Shown: positions 49,806 to 59,097 of the stretch, piece after piece | How the letters are laid out: each line of letters starts with the position of its first letter | Numbering within the stretch: the first letter of the stretch is position 1 | Source of the DNA: Pseudomonas sp. Irchel 3E13 | GTDB lineage: Bacteria; Pseudomonadota; Gammaproteobacteria; Pseudomonadales; Pseudomonadaceae | NCBI RefSeq assembly: GCF_900187455.1 | Contig: NZ_FYDX01000009.1 | Coordinates: 62,001-126,000, forward strand | DNA: 64,000 bases | Direction of reading: 5' to 3' | Translations under genes and position numbers: made by a program | The notes under the pieces: model-generated | What the model was told of the DNA's origin: nothing | The model's input: only the letters and a program-made list of their open reading frames with translations | Database searches by the model: none

Positions 49806-51416
49806 ATGCGTCGATTTCCACTCCTGTTTGCCGGGCTGTTCGCTGCGTCGTTGACGCTGGCGCCCCTCACCACCGTCCACGCGAAAACCCCCGCCGACCA
49901 ACTGATCGTCGGCATGAGCATGATCAACCTGCTGTCCCTCGACCCGGCCGCCGCCACCGGGCTGGATGTCTCGGAGGTCAACGCCAACCTCTACGACATG
50001 CTGCTGGTGCAGGACGTCAAGCAACCCGATCAACTGGTTCCGGCCCTCGCCGAGAGCTGGCAGGTCAGCGATGACCGCCGCACGATTACCTTCAAGCTGC
50101 GGGACGGGGTCAAGTTCCAGTCCGGCAATTCGCTGAGCGCCGACGATGTCGCCTGGTCGCTGCAGCGTGTGCTCAAGCTCAACCTGGCCCTGGCCTCGAC
50201 CTGGAAGGCCTACGGCTTCAGCGCCGAGAACGCCGAGCGCAGCCTGCGCGCGGATGGTCCGAATACCTTCGTCGTCGAGTTGCAGCGGCCCACCGACCCG
50301 CAACTGGTGCTCAACACCCTCGCCACCTCGCCGAGCGCCTTCATCCTTGATCGCCAGGCCGTGCTCAAGCACGAGAAGAACGGCGACCTGGGCGCCGCCT
50401 GGCTGACCACCCACGCTGCCGGCAGCGGCCCGTTCATCCTCAATGACTGGCGCGCCAACGACGTGATCCTGATGGCCCGTTTCGACGGTTACTGGGATGG
50501 CCCGGCCAAGCTCAAGCGCATCGTCATGCGCAACATGACCGAGTCGCAGTCGCTGCGCCTGATGGTCGCCCGCGGTGACCTCGACCTGGCCAAAGGCATG
50601 GCCGCGCCAGACATCGAAGCGCTGTCCCATGACGACAAGGTCCGCGCCCAGACCGTGCAGCGCGGCACCCTCTACTACGTTGCGCTGAGCGTGAAATCCA
50701 AGCCGTTCGAAGACGCCCGGGTGCGCAAGGCGGTGCGTTCGTTGATCGACTATCAAGGCATCAACCAGACCGTCATGCCGCACTACGGCCAGCTCAACCA
50801 GCGTCCGTTGCCGCTGGGTCTGGAAGCGCGCCTGGACGATCCGGGCTACACCCTGAACGTCGCCGAGGCGAAAAAACTGCTCGCCGAGGCCGGCTACCCC
50901 AACGGCTTCAAAACCACCATCCGCGTGCTCACCGAGCCGCCCTTCATCAACATCGCTTCCAGCCTGCAGGCGACCCTGGCCCAGGCCGGCATCCAGGCCA
51001 GCATCATCACCGGCACCGGCAACCAGATCTACGGCGCCATGCGTGAACGCAGCTTCGACATCCTCGTCGGGCGTGGTGGCGGCGGGGCCGAGCGTCATCC
51101 GCATTCGAGCCTGCGCACCCTGGTGTACAACCCGGACAACCGCGACGAAGCCCGCCTGAGCAACTTCCAGGGTTGGCGCACCTCGTTCTTCAGCCCCGAG
51201 CTGAACAGCCTGATCGAGACCGCCGAAGTCGAGCCGGACCACGCCAAGCAACTGGCCCAGTACCAGCAGATCCAGCAGCGCCTGGACGAGCAGGTCGGCG
51301 CGATCTTGCCGGTGTCGCAGATGACCGACACGGTAGTCCTGTACCACGACGTGCAGAACTACCAGGGTCATACCGCCGCCACCACCCGATACAAAGACGT
51401 CTACAAGGCGCGCTGA
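49806..51416 (+). CDS. ABC transporter substrate-binding protein, family 5 (first copy)
   Basis: This 536-residue protein has a signal peptide (LLFAGLFAASLTLAPLTTVHA) and the mature start KTPADQLIVGMSMINLLSLD. The family-5 motif (LAESWQVSDDRRTITFKLRD with FQSGNSLSADDVAWSLQR) is that of oligopeptide/dipeptide binding proteins, several of which bind sugars. It is a clear paralogue of the protein at 52558; the two align without large gaps. In this pectin locus it probably binds galacturonides or galacturonate in the periplasm. Confidence 0.92.
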   Translation: MRRFPLLFAGLFAASLTLAPLTTVHAKTPADQLIVGMSMINLLSLDPAAATGLDVSEVNANLYDMLLVQDVKQPDQLVPALAESWQVSDDRRTITFKLRDGVKFQSGNSLSADDVAWSLQRVLKLNLALASTWKAYGFSAENAERSLRADGPNTFVVELQRPTDPQLVLNTLATSPSAFILDRQAVLKHEKNGDLGAAWLTTHAAGSGPFILNDWRANDVILMARFDGYWDGPAKLKRIVMRNMTESQSLRLMVARGDLDLAKGMAAPDIEALSHDDKVRAQTVQRGTLYYVALSVKSKPFEDARVRKAVRSLIDYQGINQTVMPHYGQLNQRPLPLGLEARLDDPGYTLNVAEAKKLLAEAGYPNGFKTTIRVLTEPPFINIASSLQATLAQAGIQASIITGTGNQIYGAMRERSFDILVGRGGGGAERHPHSSLRTLVYNPDNRDEARLSNFQGWRTSFFSPELNSLIETAEVEPDHAKQLAQYQQIQQRLDEQVGAILPVSQMTDTVVLYHDVQNYQGHTAATTRYKDVYKAR

Positions 51417-51475
51417 GCCGGCCGGGCCGCGAGGCCCGCGCCAGCGCCTGAGCGATCACTCTTCTGGAGCCCGTT

Positions 51476-52513
51476 ATGTTCGTTTCGACTGCCTCCGTGC
51501 TGGGCACCCGCGTGTCCGGCACCGCCCGCCGGGCCAGTACGGTCCTCGTGACTTTGCTGGGCCTGCTGGCCATGACTTTCTTCATTGGCCGGGTAATGCC
51601 GCTGGACCCCGTGCTGGCGGTCGTCGGCCCGGACGCCGACAGCTCCACCTACGAACAGGTGTACCGCGCGATGGGCCTGGACAAGCCGATCTGGACCCAG
51701 TTCGGCCTGTACCTCAATGACCTGCTGCACGGCGATTTCGGCAACGCGTTGCTGACCGGCCACCCGGTGCTGGACGACATTCGCCGGGTGTTCCCGGCGA
51801 CCATCGAGCTGGCCACCCTGGCGATTCTGTTTGGCGTGGTGATCGGCCTGCCGCTGGGTGTTTTCGCCGCCAGCAACCAGGGTCGCTGGGGCGACCATGT
51901 GGCGCGGATGATCACCTTGTTCGGTTACTCAACGCCGATCTTCTGGCTCGGCATGATGGGCCTGCTGGTGTTCTACGCCATGCTCGGCTGGGCCGGCGGG
52001 GCAGGGCGCATCGACCTCGCCTACGACGGCCTGGTCCCGGAAACCACCGGCTTGTTGTTGATCGACAGCGCCCTGGCCGGCGACTGGGAAGCCTTCAGCA
52101 GCGCGCTGCGGCACATCGTCCTGCCGGCGCTGATCCTCGGCCTGAACTCGGTGGCCTACATCAGCCGCATGACCCGCAGCTTCATGCTCGAACAGCTCTC
52201 GCAGGAATACATCATCACCGCCCGGGTCAAGGGCCTGTCGCGCCGCCAGGTGGTGTGGAACCACGCCTTCCGCAACATCCTCGTGCAACTGCTGACCGTC
52301 GTGGCACTGGCCTACGGCTCGCTGCTGGAAGGCGCGGTGCTGATCGAGACGGTGTTCGCCTGGCCCGGCTTCGGCCAGTACCTGACCAGCAGCCTGATGC
52401 TCGGCGACATGAACGCGGTGATGGGGTGCGTGCTGATCATCGGCCTGATCTTCGTCGCCCTGAACCTGATCAGCGACGGGCTGTACAAGGTCTTCGATCC
52501 ACGGACCCGGTGA
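51476..52513 (+). CDS. ABC transporter permease, DppB/OppB type
   Basis: This 345-residue protein has a first membrane helix (VLVTLLGLLAMTFFIGRVMPL) followed by the DppB-like PLDPVLAVVGPDA. Five further helices follow. The coupling loop is YIITARVKGLSRRQVVWNHAFRN, containing the EAA-type motif that contacts the ATPase. It forms a heterodimer with the permease at 54203. It lies between the two binding-protein genes. Confidence 0.93.
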   Translation: MFVSTASVLGTRVSGTARRASTVLVTLLGLLAMTFFIGRVMPLDPVLAVVGPDADSSTYEQVYRAMGLDKPIWTQFGLYLNDLLHGDFGNALLTGHPVLDDIRRVFPATIELATLAILFGVVIGLPLGVFAASNQGRWGDHVARMITLFGYSTPIFWLGMMGLLVFYAMLGWAGGAGRIDLAYDGLVPETTGLLLIDSALAGDWEAFSSALRHIVLPALILGLNSVAYISRMTRSFMLEQLSQEYIITARVKGLSRRQVVWNHAFRNILVQLLTVVALAYGSLLEGAVLIETVFAWPGFGQYLTSSLMLGDMNAVMGCVLIIGLIFVALNLISDGLYKVFDPRTR

Positions 52514-52557
52514 ATACCCGCAGCCCTGTCAACAACTACAAGAAAAAGGACGCCCAC

Positions 52558-54168
52558 ATGAACCCGATCACCACCGCACTGCGCCTCAGCCTGTTCGGCG
52601 CCATTCTTGCCCTGGCGCCAGTCACCGCCGCGCAGGCCAAGACCCCGGCCGACCAACTGATCGTCGGCATGAGCCTGGTCAACCTGTTCTCCATCGACCC
52701 GGCCAACGCCCCCGGCCTGGACGCTTCCGGGGTCAATGCCAACCTCTACGATACCCTGGTCAAGCGCGACAACGGCAACCCCGAACAGCACCTGCCGCAA
52801 CTGGCGAAAAGCTGGAGCGTCAGCGAAGACGGCAAGCAGATCACCTTCACCTTGCGCGACGACGTCAGGTTCCACTCCGGCAATCCGCTGACCGCCGACG
52901 ACGTGGCCTGGTCGCTGTACCGGGTGATGAAGCTCAACTACGGCCTGGCCACCACCTGGAAGGCCTACGGCTACAGCGTCGACAACATCCAGTCGCTGAT
53001 CCGCGCCAGTGATGCCCACACCCTGGTCATCGACCTGCCGCAGCCCACCGATCCGCTGCTGCTGATCGACTCGCTGGCGACCTCGCCGAGCGCCGTGGTG
53101 GTGGACCGCCAGACCGCGCTCAAGCACGAGAAAAACGGCGACCTCGGCGCCAACTGGCTGGTGACCAACGAAGCCGGCAGCGGCCCGTTCACCCTGACCC
53201 GCTGGAACGCCAACGACTCGCTGCTGATGACCCGCTTCGACGGCTACTGGGGCGGCCCGGCCAAGCTCAAGCGCGTAGTGGTGCGGCACATGACCGAATC
53301 GCAATCGCTGCGCCTGATGCTCGAACGCGGCGACCTCGACCTGGCCTACGGCATGGCCGCGCCGGACATCAAGGCCATCGACGGCCGCGACACCCTGCAA
53401 GTGCAGTCGCTGCAACGCGGCACCATGTACTACGTCGCGCTGAGCATGAAACAGCCGCAATTCGCCGACCCGAAAGTGCGCGAAGCGGTGCGCAACCTGA
53501 TCGACTACCAGGGCCTCGACCGCCAGGTGATGCCGTACTACGGCAAGCTCAACCAGCAACCGATGCAACTGGGCCTGGCCGCGCGCCTGCCGGACCCGGG
53601 CTACGCGATGAACGTGGCCAAGGCCAAGACACTGCTCGCCGAAGCCGGTTACCCGCAGGGTTTCAGCACCACCATCCGCACCCTGTCCGAGCCGCCGTTC
53701 ACCGACATCGCCGCGCGCCTGCAGGCGACCCTCGCCGAAGGCGGGATCAAGGCCAGCATCGTCAGCGGCACCGGCAACCAGGTGTACGGCGCCATGCGTG
53801 CGCGCAACTTCGACATCATCGTCGCCCGCGGCGCCGAGCGTTACCCGCACCCGTACTTCAGCCTGCGCACCTTCGCCTACAACCCGAACAACAGCGACGA
53901 CGCCGGCCTGCCCAACTTCCAGGGCTGGCGCGCCTCGTTCTTCAGCCCGCAACTCAACACCCTGATCGACCAGGCCGGCGTCGAGCGCGACAGCGGCAAG
54001 CGCGTGGCGCTATATCACCAGGCGCAGTCGCTGTACGACCAGCAGGTGGGGCCGATCATGATGATTTCGCAGATGACCGACACCGTGGTCAGCAGCGCCG
54101 AGATCAAGGGTTTCAGCGGCGATGACGCCGAAGCGACCCGTTACCTGGGCGTCTACAAGCAGCGCTGA
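52558..54168 (+). CDS. ABC transporter substrate-binding protein, family 5 (second copy)
   Basis: The protein has 536 residues from ATG 52558, exactly the length of the first copy. The signal peptide ends in AAQA and the mature start KTPADQLIVGMSLVNLFSID repeats the first copy almost word for word. Other shared segments are MTESQSLRLM, RGDLDLA and GTGNQ-YGAM-R. Most differences are spread along the chain, as after an old tandem duplication. Having two receptors for one membrane complex may broaden or tune substrate range. Confidence 0.92.
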   Translation: MNPITTALRLSLFGAILALAPVTAAQAKTPADQLIVGMSLVNLFSIDPANAPGLDASGVNANLYDTLVKRDNGNPEQHLPQLAKSWSVSEDGKQITFTLRDDVRFHSGNPLTADDVAWSLYRVMKLNYGLATTWKAYGYSVDNIQSLIRASDAHTLVIDLPQPTDPLLLIDSLATSPSAVVVDRQTALKHEKNGDLGANWLVTNEAGSGPFTLTRWNANDSLLMTRFDGYWGGPAKLKRVVVRHMTESQSLRLMLERGDLDLAYGMAAPDIKAIDGRDTLQVQSLQRGTMYYVALSMKQPQFADPKVREAVRNLIDYQGLDRQVMPYYGKLNQQPMQLGLAARLPDPGYAMNVAKAKTLLAEAGYPQGFSTTIRTLSEPPFTDIAARLQATLAEGGIKASIVSGTGNQVYGAMRARNFDIIVARGAERYPHPYFSLRTFAYNPNNSDDAGLPNFQGWRASFFSPQLNTLIDQAGVERDSGKRVALYHQAQSLYDQQVGPIMMISQMTDTVVSSAEIKGFSGDDAEATRYLGVYKQR

Positions 54169-54202
54169 TCGCGCGTCCGTTTTTTCAATCGAGAACATGC
54201 CG

Positions 54203-55117
54203 ATGATTGCCAACATGTCTTCTTCCGAAACCCGCGTCAAAGCGCAGCCGGACAGCCCCGGCTCGAGCCTCGATGCCTTCTACAAGAGCAGCCTGCGGGT
54301 GCTGCGCCATCTGCTGCGCAACCCCATGACCCTGATCGGCCTGATGGTCGCGCTGTTGCTGGTGGTCGTGGCGTTGTTCGCGCCGCTGATCGCCACCCAC
54401 GACCCGGTGGTGCAGAACCTCGCCAACGCCCTCAAAGCACCGAGTGCGGAGCACTGGTTCGGCACCGACGAATACGGCCGCGACATCTTCAGCCGGCTGG
54501 TCTACGGCTCGCGCATCACCCTGTACATCATCGGTCTGGTGACGGTGATCGTCGGCCCGATCGGCCTGTTCATCGGCACCGTCTCCGGCTACTTCGGCGG
54601 CGTGGTGGACACGGTGTTCATGCGCCTCACCGACATCTTCATTTCCTTCCCCAGCCTGGTGCTCGCCCTGGCCTTCATCGCCGCCCTCGGCCCTGGCCTG
54701 GAGCATGCGGTGGTCGCCATCGCGCTGACCTCGTGGCCGCCGATCGCCCGCCTGGCGCGGGCGGAAACCCTGTCGCTACGCAAGGCCGACTTCGTCGTCG
54801 CGGTGCAACTGCAAGGCGCCTCGGCCAGCCGCATCATCCTCAAGCACATCGTGCCGATGTGCCTGTCCTCGGTGATTATCCGCCTGACCATGAACATGGC
54901 CGGGATCATCCTCACCGCCGCCGCCCTCGGCTTCCTCGGCCTGGGTGCGCAGGCACCGTTGCCGGAGTGGGGCGCGATGATTTCCACCGGCCGGCGCTAC
55001 ATGCTCGAGTGCTGGTGGCTGGTGGCAGTACCGGGCGCGGCGATCATGCTCGTCAGCCTGGCGTTCAACCTGCTGGGCGACGGCCTGCGGGACATTCTCG
55101 ATCCGCGCAGCGAGTAA
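54203..55117 (+). CDS. ABC transporter permease, DppC/OppC type
   Basis: The protein has 304 residues from ATG 54203, eight bases after GAGA; the ATG at 54197 is too close to that site. The N-terminal helix (LIGLMVALLLVVVALFAPLI) is followed by DPVVQNLANALKAPSAEHWF and FGTDEYGRDIFSRLVYGSR, the DppC signature. The EAA loop is VAVQLQGASASRIILKHIVP. It pairs with the permease at 51476. Confidence 0.93.
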   Translation: MIANMSSSETRVKAQPDSPGSSLDAFYKSSLRVLRHLLRNPMTLIGLMVALLLVVVALFAPLIATHDPVVQNLANALKAPSAEHWFGTDEYGRDIFSRLVYGSRITLYIIGLVTVIVGPIGLFIGTVSGYFGGVVDTVFMRLTDIFISFPSLVLALAFIAALGPGLEHAVVAIALTSWPPIARLARAETLSLRKADFVVAVQLQGASASRIILKHIVPMCLSSVIIRLTMNMAGIILTAAALGFLGLGAQAPLPEWGAMISTGRRYMLECWWLVAVPGAAIMLVSLAFNLLGDGLRDILDPRSE

Positions 55118-55129
55118 CCGGAGGCCGCT

Positions 55130-55969
55130 ATGTCTGATATCAAACTCAAGGTGGACGGGCTCAATGTCCGCTTCGTCAACGGCAAGAAAGAAACCCACGC
55201 GGTGCGCGATGTGTCGTTCACCCTGGGGCGGGAAAAACTGGCCATCGTCGGTGAGTCCGGCTCGGGCAAATCGACAGTCGGGCGCAGCCTGCTGAAGCTG
55301 CATCCGGCCAGCGCGAAGATCACCGCGAAGACCCTGCAGTTCGGCGATCTTGACCTGCTCTCGGCCAGTGAAAAAGCCATGCAGCAAGTCCGCGGGCAGC
55401 GCATGTCGATGATCATGCAGGACCCGAAATACTCGCTGAACCCGGTGGTGAAAGTCGGCGAGCAGATCGCCGAAGCCTACCTCGCGCACCACAAGGCCAG
55501 CCGCGCGGAAGCCCGCGAGCGGGTCATGGAAATGCTCGAAAAGGTCCATATCCGCGACCCCAAGCGGGTCTACAACCTGTACCCGCACGAAGTCTCCGGC
55601 GGCATGGGCCAGCGCATCATGATCGCCATGATGGTCATCACCCGGCCCGAAGTGCTGATCGCCGACGAGCCGACCTCGGCCCTCGACGTCTCGGTACGCC
55701 AGCAGGTGCTCAGCGTGCTGGAAGAACTGGTGGAGCAGCAGGAACTGGGGCTGATCTTCGTCAGCCACGACCTCAACCTAGTGCGCAACTACTGCGACCG
55801 GGTGCTGGTGATGTATGCCGGGCGGGTAGTGGAGTCCCTGGCCGCCTGTGACCTGCACCGCGCCGAACATCCCTATACCCGTGGCCTGCTGGCGGCGCTG
55901 CCGAGCATGGACAACCGCCGCGAGCGGCTGCCCGTGCTGCAACGCGACCCCCGCTGGCTGACCTGCTGA
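55130..55969 (+). CDS. ABC transporter ATP-binding protein, DppD type
   Basis: This 279-residue protein has Walker A GESGSGKST, signature motif EVSGGMGQR, Walker B VLIADEPTSALDVS and the switch histidine in IFVSHDLNLV. The C-terminal part after residue 235 (AEHPYTRGLLAALPSMD) is the oligopeptide-transporter extension. It lacks most of the cysteine-rich tail that carries an iron-sulfur site in some Opp ATPases. It works as a heterodimer with the next ATPase. Confidence 0.93.
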   Translation: MSDIKLKVDGLNVRFVNGKKETHAVRDVSFTLGREKLAIVGESGSGKSTVGRSLLKLHPASAKITAKTLQFGDLDLLSASEKAMQQVRGQRMSMIMQDPKYSLNPVVKVGEQIAEAYLAHHKASRAEARERVMEMLEKVHIRDPKRVYNLYPHEVSGGMGQRIMIAMMVITRPEVLIADEPTSALDVSVRQQVLSVLEELVEQQELGLIFVSHDLNLVRNYCDRVLVMYAGRVVESLAACDLHRAEHPYTRGLLAALPSMDNRRERLPVLQRDPRWLTC

Positions 55970-55979
55970 GGAACCCGTC

Positions 55980-56756
55980 ATGTCCATGATCCAAGCACAC
56001 GCGCTGAACCTGAGCTTCGGCAGCGGCCCGAGCCTCAACCAGGTGCTGCACGACGTCGAACTGAGCGTTGCCGACGGCGAATCCTTCGGCCTGGTGGGCG
56101 AGTCCGGTTCGGGCAAGACCACCGTCCTGCGCTGCCTGGCCGGCCAGTACCGGCACTGGAGCGGCGAACTGAGCATCGCCGGCGTGGCCTTGCAGCACAA
56201 GATTCCCAAGGAACATTACCGGCTGGTGCAGATGGTCTTCCAGGACCCCTACGGTTCGCTGCACCCGCGCCACACCATCGACTCGGCGCTGCGCGAGCCG
56301 CTGGTGATCCACGGCATCGGCGACCGTGACGATCGGATCAACGACATCCTGCTCAAGGTCGGTCTCAACGATAGCTTCCGCTACCGCTACCCGCACCAGC
56401 TTTCCGGCGGCCAGCGCCAGCGCGTCGCCATCGCCCGGGCGCTGATCCTCGAACCTCGCGTGCTGCTGCTGGACGAGCCGACCTCGGCGCTGGATGTCTC
56501 GGTGCAGGCGGAGATCCTCAACCTGCTGGCCGACCTGCGCCAGCGCGAGAAGCTCACCTACCTGATGGTCACCCACGACCTCGGCGTGGTCAGCCACCTG
56601 TGCGACAAGGTCGCGGTGATGCAGCAGGGACGCATCGTCGAACGCCTCGACAGCCAGGCCCTTAGCCAGGACCTCGCCAGCCACGAGTACACCCGCATGC
56701 TGGTCCAGGCCAGCCGCGATTTCAGTCAGGACACCGCCCCCGCGCTGGCCGGCTGA
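55980..56756 (+). CDS. ABC transporter ATP-binding protein, DppF type
   Basis: This 258-residue protein has Walker A GESGSGKTT, Q-loop QMVFQDPYGSLHPRH, signature QLSGGQRQRVAIARAL, Walker B VLLLDEPTSALDVS and H-loop MVTHDLGVV. It is the second ATPase of the importer and follows the first by 10 bp. The set SBP-permease-SBP-permease-ATPase-ATPase is complete. Confidence 0.93.
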   Translation: MSMIQAHALNLSFGSGPSLNQVLHDVELSVADGESFGLVGESGSGKTTVLRCLAGQYRHWSGELSIAGVALQHKIPKEHYRLVQMVFQDPYGSLHPRHTIDSALREPLVIHGIGDRDDRINDILLKVGLNDSFRYRYPHQLSGGQRQRVAIARALILEPRVLLLDEPTSALDVSVQAEILNLLADLRQREKLTYLMVTHDLGVVSHLCDKVAVMQQGRIVERLDSQALSQDLASHEYTRMLVQASRDFSQDTAPALAG

Positions 56757-56780
56757 GCCCGCGCCTTTCAAGGAAACGCC

Positions 56781-57149
56781 ATGCCTCATTGTCAGATCGA
56801 TTGCTCGCCGGGCGTGGCCCTGCGGGTCGGCGAACAGCGCCTGCTGGACGCCCTGCACGACGCCGTGGACGCCGATGGGCTGTTCGCCCCCGGCGATATC
56901 AAACTACGGCTCAACGCCCACGCGCATTACCGCTGTGGCGAGGGCCGCGAGGAGTTCGTTCACGTCACCCTGTACCTGCTCAGCGGGCGTAACGAGCAGC
57001 AGCGCCGCGCCCTGGCTTCGGCCTGCGTCGGTGTGCTGGTGGCGCTGCTGCCGGACGTGGCGGCGCTGTCGGTGGATGTACAGGAAATGCGCCGCGAGAC
57101 CTTCGTCAACCGGCGCCAGTATCTCGAACAGCAACGCGCGCCGGCCTGA
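56781..57149 (+). CDS. 5-carboxymethyl-2-hydroxymuconate isomerase (CHMI)-like tautomerase
   Basis: In this 122-residue protein, PHCQIDCSPGV after the start methionine places a proline at the mature N-terminus, the catalytic base of the tautomerase superfamily. The length and layout (FVHVTLYLLSGRN, later LSVDVQEMRRETFVNR) follow HpaF-type CHM isomerases, whose usual role is homoprotocatechuate breakdown. No homoprotocatechuate genes are near. It lies between the importer and the polygalacturonase, so it may isomerise an unsaturated or keto sugar acid. That role is inferred from position only. Confidence 0.8.
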   Translation: MPHCQIDCSPGVALRVGEQRLLDALHDAVDADGLFAPGDIKLRLNAHAHYRCGEGREEFVHVTLYLLSGRNEQQRRALASACVGVLVALLPDVAALSVDVQEMRRETFVNRRQYLEQQRAPA

Positions 57150-57184
57150 ACTGGCGCACCCCTGGCAAATACAAGGACAAGAAC

Positions 57185-58984
57185 ATGCCAAGACACCACG
57201 CACTGAAACGCTCCCTCGCCGCCCTGGTCGCCGTTGCCGCGAGTCTGCCGGCCTGGGCCCTGCAACCGCCGGGCAAGGTCCAGGTGCCGACCCTGGCCTA
57301 CGACGAGCGCCAGATCATCCTGGTCTGGGAGAAGCCGGCGGAGTACCGCGACATCGTCGACTACCACGTCTACGCCAACGGCAAGCTGCTCGGCAGCGCC
57401 AACGCCAACAACGACCGGGTGTCGCCGGCCAAGCCGTACATCGACCGCTTCTACGAGCAGGACACTGCGGGCTTCCATCACCGCATTGGCATCCACAGCT
57501 TCACCGCCGACGACCTGACCGCGGACAGCGAATACCGCTTCACCGTGCGTGCCGTGGGCAGCGACGGCAAGGAGTCGGCGGACAGCCCGGTGCTGGTGCA
57601 GCGCACCACGCCGCTGCCGGCGGTCTTCGATGTGCGCCGCTACGGCGCCAAGGGCGATGGCCAGAGCGTCGACACCCAGGCCCTGCAACGCGCCATCGAC
57701 GCCTGCACCACGGGCTGCAAGGTGCTGCTGCCGGCCGGCACCTACAAGAGCGGCGCGCTGTACCTGAAGAGCAACATGACCCTGGAGCTGGCCGAAGGCG
57801 CGACCTTGCTCGGCTCCGAGCGGGCCGAGGACTATCCGCTGGCCGGCTACATCCAGTACCCGTATTCCAGCACTGTGCGCCCGGCGTCCTTGCTCAACGC
57901 CTTGCCCCGCGACCCGAACCAGCACCAGGCATTCGAGAACATCCGCATTACCGGCAAGGGCACCCTCGACGGCAACGGCTGGAAACGCCAGGCCGACACC
58001 CTCGACCAACGCGGGCAGGCGCTGCCCAACTACCAGGCCAGCGACAACACCCGCTACATGACCGACGGCATCCTCGCCAAGACCCAGGTGGAACAGGCGG
58101 TGGCCCGCGGCATGCCGGTCAAGGACGCCTACGGACAGATGCGCTCGTCGCTGATCACCCTGCGCAATGTGAAGAACGTCTTCTACGGCGGCTTCACCGT
58201 TCGCAACCCGGCGTTCCACGGCATCATGAATCTGGAAACCGAGAACGTGGTGCTGGCCAACACCCGCCACCTGACCTACGACGCCAACAACGGCGACGGC
58301 ATCGAGTTCGCCAACAGCCGCGGTGCCATGGTCTTCAACAACTTCTTCGACACCGGCGACGACTGCGTGAACTTCGCCGCCGGCACCGGCGCCGACGCGG
58401 TGAAGCAGAAGCCTCAGGAAGATGCGTGGATCTTCAACAACTACTTCCGTCGCGGTCACGGCATGGTGGTCGCCGGCAGCCATACCGGCGCCTGGATCCA
58501 GAACATCCTCGCCGAGGACAACGTCTCCGACGGCACCGATGTCGGCCTGCGCATGAAGAGCACCAACTTCATGGGCGGCGGCGCGCGCAACGTGGTGTTC
58601 CGCGACTCGGCGATCCGCAACAGCGTCAAGCAGGGCTTTATCTTCACCCTCGACTACAACGACCCCAACGCCAAGCTCGACTACCGTCGCTCGACGGTGC
58701 CAGGGCAATTCCGCGACGTGCGGATCAGCGATGTGACAGTGGAAAACGCCGGCGCCGCGGCGATCGAGGTCAAGGGTGACGGCAACTTGAACGCCTGGCA
58801 CCAGGGCCTGAGCTTCGAGCGCGTGCGCTTCAGTGGCCCCGCGGTGGCGAAGGTCGACGGCCTCAAGGACTCGCGTTTCGACAGCGTGAGCTTCATCGGT
58901 CATGGCAGTGGCAACCCTTGGCAACTGGGCAAGGCCGAAGGGCTGGAATTCAGCCAGGTCGAGCCGGCGCCTGAACCGCGCTGA
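57185..58984 (+). CDS. Secreted GH28 polygalacturonase (exo-type) with fibronectin III-like domain
   Basis: This 599-residue protein has a signal peptide ending in AWA near residue 25. A fibronectin III-like domain (about 30-140) is followed by a right-handed beta-helix (about 145-590). All four GH28 motifs are present: N369 to D371 in ANNGDGIEF, D392-D393 in TGDDCVNF, H425 in RGHGMVVAG, and R456 and K458 in LRMKST. The fibronectin plus pectate-helix layout matches PehX-type exo-polygalacturonosidases, which release short galacturonides from chain ends. It probably acts in the periplasm or outside the cell and feeds the ABC importer encoded just before it. A terminator follows. Confidence 0.93.
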   Translation: MPRHHALKRSLAALVAVAASLPAWALQPPGKVQVPTLAYDERQIILVWEKPAEYRDIVDYHVYANGKLLGSANANNDRVSPAKPYIDRFYEQDTAGFHHRIGIHSFTADDLTADSEYRFTVRAVGSDGKESADSPVLVQRTTPLPAVFDVRRYGAKGDGQSVDTQALQRAIDACTTGCKVLLPAGTYKSGALYLKSNMTLELAEGATLLGSERAEDYPLAGYIQYPYSSTVRPASLLNALPRDPNQHQAFENIRITGKGTLDGNGWKRQADTLDQRGQALPNYQASDNTRYMTDGILAKTQVEQAVARGMPVKDAYGQMRSSLITLRNVKNVFYGGFTVRNPAFHGIMNLETENVVLANTRHLTYDANNGDGIEFANSRGAMVFNNFFDTGDDCVNFAAGTGADAVKQKPQEDAWIFNNYFRRGHGMVVAGSHTGAWIQNILAEDNVSDGTDVGLRMKSTNFMGGGARNVVFRDSAIRNSVKQGFIFTLDYNDPNAKLDYRRSTVPGQFRDVRISDVTVENAGAAAIEVKGDGNLNAWHQGLSFERVRFSGPAVAKVDGLKDSRFDSVSFIGHGSGNPWQLGKAEGLEFSQVEPAPEPR

Positions 58985-59005
58985 GCGTCAACAGTCTCAA
59001 GTACA

Positions 59006-59037
59006 GGCCGTGCGATTGACCTCGCACGGCCGTTTTT
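59006..59037 (+). terminator. Rho-independent terminator after the polygalacturonase gene
   Basis: GGCCGTGCGA (59006-59015) and TCGCACGGCC (59022-59031) form a perfect 10-bp stem with a six-base loop. A run of five T bases follows at 59033-59037. It lies 21 bp after the stop codon. Confidence 0.93.
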
Positions 59038-59097
59038 CGTCAGCGTCGCCCGTAGTTGTCACACCTTGTGCGACCTTATGGCACAGAGTCTGGCCGG

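Noticed and set aside
51423..51438. Short GGGCC/GGCCC hairpin after the first binding-protein gene
   Set aside because: Five-base stem in very GC-rich DNA without a T tract; not distinguishable from chance.
52312..53952. A 546-codon minus-strand frame opposite the second binding protein
   Set aside because: Composition artefact; a similar shadow lies opposite the first copy, as expected for paralogues.
56875..58779. A 634-codon plus-strand frame overlapping the tautomerase and polygalacturonase
   Set aside because: Out of frame with two recognised proteins, and an Arg/Pro-rich translation typical of a shifted high-GC frame.
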